A DNA stretch of 64,000 nt, taken from positions 44,675 through 108,674 of the forward strand of contig JAUTXP010000031.1 of NCBI GenBank assembly GCA_030837965.1, read 5' to 3'. Both the position numbers and the translations under genes were made by a program. Within the stretch, counting starts at the first letter, position 1; each line of letters starts with the position of its first letter. The DNA comes from Acidimicrobiaceae bacterium (GTDB lineage Bacteria > Actinomycetota > Acidimicrobiia > Acidimicrobiales > JAUTXP01). The notes beneath the pieces are model-generated. The model was not told where the DNA came from, made no database searches, and saw only the letters and a program-made list of their open reading frames with translations. Below are positions 63,433 to 64,000 of the stretch, one piece after another.

Positions 63433-63990
63433 ATGAGAATGATCCGTAGGTTCAGCGTGCTGATCGCGCTGATCTCCGCGGTCGCGCTCCTGGCACAGGG
63501 CTCGGCTTACGCCGCGCCCAACGCCGTGGCCGCGGCCATCACCGGCTCGGGCACCATCGGCCCCGGCCTCACCACCATCCCTACGCCGCAGAGCGTCACC
63601 TTCGGCGGCAATGCCGTGGGCACGATTGTCGCCGTTCCTGGGGCATCGGCCGGCATCTACAACTGCAGCTTTACTGGCAGCAGCAGCAACGACCTGCCTG
63701 GCCCACTCGCCAATGGTGACTCGCTCGCCGCAGGCAAGGGGACCGTCAACGGCAGCTGTAGCGGGGGCACCATCGGAACGGGAAGTGCGATCTGTGCTGT
63801 TATTTACATCCGTGTCGGGCCGATTGTCGTGATTATCTTCACGTGCGGTACAAGCGCATCCGGCCCGACGGGGAGCGGCTCTGGCAATGGGACGGGCGTC
63901 GGCGTCTTCCTGTTCGTGCCGGACCAGGCGACCCCGCCGGTGACGAGCTACCGCCTGGCTGGCGTGGTCGCGGGGGCCGGCGCGGCCTGA
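63433..63990 (+). CDS. Small secreted protein of unknown family (paralogue B)
   Basis: A 185-residue exported protein with a signal peptide (RRFSVLIALISAVALLAQG, then SAYA/A). The mature part has the same motif order as paralogue A: SGTIGPGLTT, QSVTFGGNAVG, four Cys (YNCSF, GSCSGG, AICAV, FTCGT), SASGP, and the end FLFVPDQATPPVTSYRLAG. There is no membrane anchor or sorting signal at the C-terminus. ATG 63433 has the ribosome site GGGAGGA 3 bp upstream. Its A+T-rich leader contrasts with the G+C-rich gene. Function unknown; the pair arose by duplication. Confidence 0.8.
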   Translation: MRMIRRFSVLIALISAVALLAQGSAYAAPNAVAAAITGSGTIGPGLTTIPTPQSVTFGGNAVGTIVAVPGASAGIYNCSFTGSSSNDLPGPLANGDSLAAGKGTVNGSCSGGTIGTGSAICAVIYIRVGPIVVIIFTCGTSASGPTGSGSGNGTGVGVFLFVPDQATPPVTSYRLAGVVAGAGAA

Positions 63991-64000
63991 GCAGGCTTGC

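Overview
The window is very G+C-rich, densely packed and about 97% gene-covered. It looks like chromosomal DNA of an actinobacterium. Evidence for this is an HemQ-type chlorite dismutase homologue (coproporphyrin-dependent haem synthesis), a mycothiol-dependent maleylpyruvate isomerase family protein, an SCO6745-type protein, a DUF2993/LmeA-like protein, a mycobacterial-type Nei2 glycosylase, and many GTG/TTG starts. A deep-branching class such as Acidimicrobiia is my guess, not something the sequence proves. I see no plasmid, phage or CRISPR genes.

Layout. 1-0.9 kb: the 5' end of a secreted SpoIID-domain protein, divergent from hemQ. 0.9-6 kb: a branched-chain amino acid ABC importer (livJ, livH, a fused livM-livG, livF) on the minus strand. 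6-11.1 kb: alaX, larE, a NIL-domain protein, a DUF2993 protein, small hypotheticals and a CoA-disulfide-reductase-like flavoenzyme. 11.2-15.1 kb: the nitrogen-control set amt, glnK, glnD. 15.1-24.4 kb: a Nudix hydrolase, an NfeD-flotillin pair, an M1 lipoprotein peptidase, an amidase, a CPA2 antiporter with universal-stress domains, and a PAC2 protein. 24.5-33 kb: DNA and RNA maintenance (Lhr helicase, Nei2, UvrD-like helicase).

33.1-40.3 kb is a compact type II fatty-acid synthesis cluster. fabZ and a double-HTH MerR regulator lie on the minus strand. A biotinyl-like protein, fabH, fabG, acpP, fabF, an acyl-CoA carboxylase carboxyltransferase and fabI lie on the plus strand, mostly with start/stop overlaps. 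A TetR regulator behind a 30-bp palindrome and a large polytopic membrane protein follow. A related palindrome stands before an acyl-CoA dehydrogenase 20 kb away, which hints at a small lipid regulon.

43-51.5 kb: an MDMPI-like protein, a MOSC protein, a tRNA gene, a putative tryptophan-dioxygenase-superfamily protein, and a minus-strand run with an RsbW-like kinase and a large SpoIIE-type phosphatase. 51.5-55.7 kb: divergent valS and cysS, then a cold-shock protein. 55.8-59 kb: two tandem paralogues that fuse an ECF sigma factor to its own membrane anti-sigma domain. 59-64 kb: an MFS transporter, the acyl-CoA dehydrogenase, and two paralogous small secreted proteins of unknown family that flank an unusually non-coding 0.9-kb stretch.

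The most surprising item is at 44626-44873. It reads as a complete tRNA-Thr(UGU) cloverleaf with its own sigma-70 promoter and an encoded CCA end, but about 170 nt are inserted in the D-loop. The insert ends can pair. By hand I can also draw a nested pseudoknot whose order of strands resembles a group I intron core, although the sequence hallmarks of group I introns are missing.
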